In this document: positions 6,393 to 7,329 of the stretch, one piece after another
Position numbering within the stretch: the stretch's first letter is position 1
How the letters are laid out: each line of letters starts with the position of its first letter
Assembly: GCA_016209995.1 (NCBI GenBank)
Contig: JACQVC010000433.1
Coordinates: forward strand, 1-7,329
Length of the DNA: 7,329 bases
Direction of reading: 5' to 3'
From: Gemmatimonadota bacterium
Lineage (GTDB): Bacteria > Gemmatimonadota > Gemmatimonadetes > Longimicrobiales > Gaopeijiaceae
Notes under the pieces: model-generated
The model's input: the letters and a program-made list of their open reading frames with translations, nothing else
The model's database searches: none
What the model was told of the DNA's origin: nothing
Program-made: the position numbers and the translations under genes

Positions 6393-7135
6393 TGCTGGCC
6401 TCCCGGGTTCAGGAGGGCCCGGGCTTCACTCCGCGGCATCTCCAGGATCACCGTACGAACCACGCCCTGGGCGTTTTGTATGGGAATCTCGACGCGGATG
6501 ATCTCATCCGCCGCCTCGTCTTCGACCAACTCGCCGAGCTGCTCGACCTCTTCTTCCTGCACGTCCTGCACTTCGGCTATCACGCTGGCCGTCGCCACGC
6601 TGGCCCGGCGCCCGGCCGACACCTGGACCGAACCGGCGTCGTTGAAGAAGTCCAGCGCACCCTCGAGCGTGATGATCGTCGTCGCGCCGTCCGCGCCCAC
6701 ACGCACCACGAACTCGGTGCCCCGGACGGCCGCCACGCCCGCGGGCGTCTGCACCTGGAACGTACCCTGCTGCTGTGTGACTCGCGCCCACAGCTCACCG
6801 AACTCGAGCTCGAGTGTCTTCGCCAGCGCTCCACGATCTCCCTCCGCCCGCACCTGGAGCTGGGAGTTCGGGTTCAGTCGCACGAGGGAGCCGTCATCGG
6901 TGAAGCGGATGGCCGCGCGCGTGTTCGGCGATGTGGCCACGACATCCCCGTGGTTCAGCCGCTGGCCCAGCTGGGCCGCGCGCTGGTTGTTGTTCGGATC
7001 CACGACCACCATCTGCTGGTCGAGCAGCAGCCGATGCACGAGCGCCACGTTCGTCTGCTGGGCCGCGGCTGGGCTGGGAAGAACAAAGCTCAGTGCGCTC
7101 AGCAGCGGGAGGAACCTGTATGTCCGGCAGTTCAT
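6389..7135 (-). CDS. Secreted FecR-domain protein
   Basis: This 248-residue protein has a signal peptide (about 1-25; hydrophobic FLPLLSALSFVLP and PAAA|QQ cleavage). A FecR domain covers about 58-180: GDVVATSPNTRAAIRFTDDGSLVRLNPNS is followed by LEFGELWARV, then FQVQTPAGVAAVRGTEFVV and an ITLEGALDF strand, all standard FecR signatures. The tail (186-212) is strongly acidic and coil-like (EVQDVQEEEVEQLGELVEDE), then a strand pair ends the protein. It lacks the N-terminal sigma-binding region and the central membrane helix of iron-regulatory FecR, so it is a periplasmic or surface FecR-fold protein and not an anti-sigma regulator. The open frame extends upstream to 7243, but the ATG at 7135 is chosen: it has AAGGAGA six nt upstream and immediately starts the signal peptide. 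It overlaps the barrel gene by 4 nt, implying coupled translation and related function. Confidence 0.92.
   Translation of the reverse strand: MNCRTYRFLPLLSALSFVLPSPAAAQQTNVALVHRLLLDQQMVVVDPNNNQRAAQLGQRLNHGDVVATSPNTRAAIRFTDDGSLVRLNPNSQLQVRAEGDRGALAKTLELEFGELWARVTQQQGTFQVQTPAGVAAVRGTEFVVRVGADGATTIITLEGALDFFNDAGSVQVSAGRRASVATASVIAEVQDVQEEEVEQLGELVEDEAADEIIRVEIPIQNAQGVVRTVILEMPRSEARALLNPGGQQ
6399..6404 (-). promoter_or_regulatory. Shine-Dalgarno site for the barrel protein, inside the FecR-like gene
   Basis: GGGAGG on the - strand, six nt before the ATG at 6392 and within the last codons of the upstream gene. Together with the ATGA overlap it decides the start and indicates translational coupling. 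Confidence 0.75.
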
Positions 7136-7140
7136 AAATG

Positions 7141-7147
7141 TCTCCTT
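7141..7147 (-). promoter_or_regulatory. Shine-Dalgarno site for the FecR-domain protein
   Basis: AAGGAGA on the - strand, with GGAG six nt from the ATG at 7135. It overlaps the TAA stop of the preceding gene (7146-7148), so the two genes are tightly joined, and it argues against the longer start at 7243. Confidence 0.8.
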
Positions 7148-7329
7148 AGCGGATGATGATGGTCTGGACCGCGATCTCGCCCGCCAGAATGGCTCGCACC
7201 AGTTCCTGCAGACCCTCGATGGGGAGCGGCTGGCCATCCACAATGAGCTGACCCATGGGCCGGAATCCAGCTAGCTCATTGCCCAGCCCCAGGTTCTGTC
7301 CGAGCTGGTTGAGCTGCAGCGCGTTGGCC
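7146..7329 (-). CDS. Unidentified protein, C-terminal end only (5' part beyond the window)
   Basis: The - strand is open from the right edge to a TAA at 7146-7148, giving 60 residues. It begins ANALQLNQLGQNLGLGNELA and ends with GQLIVDGQPLPIEGLQELVRAILAGEIAVQTIIIR. The first part is rich in Leu, Gln, Asn and Gly in a near-repeating L-x-x-N/G-x-L rhythm; the middle has a G-x-L-I-V-D-G-x-P-L-P-I turn; the end is a short amphipathic helix followed by a hydrophobic strand. I cannot assign a family. It is real rather than a chance frame because its stop is 10 nt before the FecR-like ATG and overlaps that gene's ribosome site, the arrangement of operon neighbours. It may be the first visible member of the envelope operon. 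Confidence 0.65.
   Translation of the reverse strand, partial: ANALQLNQLGQNLGLGNELAGFRPMGQLIVDGQPLPIEGLQELVRAILAGEIAVQTIIIR

Noticed and set aside
6389..7135. FecR-domain protein as an anti-sigma regulator of iron uptake
   Set aside because: No sigma-binding N-terminus, no membrane helix, no sigma factor or TonB-dependent receptor nearby; it is cleaved and exported.
7136..7243. Upstream extension of the FecR-domain protein to an ATG at 7243
   Set aside because: The added 36 residues are Arg/Ser-rich, would bury the signal peptide and overlap the preceding gene; the ATG at 7135 has an ideal ribosome site.
6377..7274. Overlapping + strand frames (259 and 264 residues) opposite the FecR-domain gene
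   Set aside because: Low-complexity Ser/Arg/His-rich translations opposite a clear FecR domain; no start signals.

Overview
The window is GC-rich DNA with strong G/C bias at codon third positions and dense, mostly leftward coding. Gene content (an S9D-type prolyl-oligopeptidase relative, a CHASE2-type adenylate cyclase, a secreted FecR-domain protein and an outer-membrane barrel ending in Phe) indicates a diderm bacterium. Such families are common in Gemmatimonadota, Acidobacteriota and similar soil or sediment lineages. That placement is inferred from gene types only; no marker gene is present.

Left part (1-1046, + strand): the C-terminal part of a serine peptidase of the S9 family, with the whole Ser-Asp-His triad visible. 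It converges on a small leftward gene (1176-1475), and a strong hairpin at 1108-1147 lies between them with a T-rich flank on both strands, so it can end transcription from both sides.

Middle (1517-2031, - strand): a RelE/ParE-type toxin and ribbon-helix-helix antitoxin pair, antitoxin first, overlapping by 14 nt, with the toxin starting at GTG. The short region upstream of the antitoxin carries a -10-like box and two dyad symmetries suited to autoregulation.

Right part (2055-7329, - strand): a compact run of four genes read leftward. In transcription order they are the C-terminal end of an unidentified protein (stop 10 nt before the next ATG), a secreted FecR-domain protein with an acidic tail, an Ig-like plus beta-barrel outer-membrane protein (4-nt ATGA overlap with the previous gene), and a CHASE2 / three-TM / class III cyclase (57 nt gap). 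The arrangement suggests a module in which an outer-membrane/periplasmic assembly is coupled to an inner-membrane cyclase that makes a nucleotide second messenger, probably cAMP. The coupling is inference. The most unusual detail is an acidic insert in the CHASE2 sensor domain whose spacing matches an EF-hand calcium loop at positions 1, 3, 5, 9 and 12.

No rRNA, tRNA, CRISPR array, insertion sequence or origin was recognised, and there is no gene-free stretch longer than about 130 bases.
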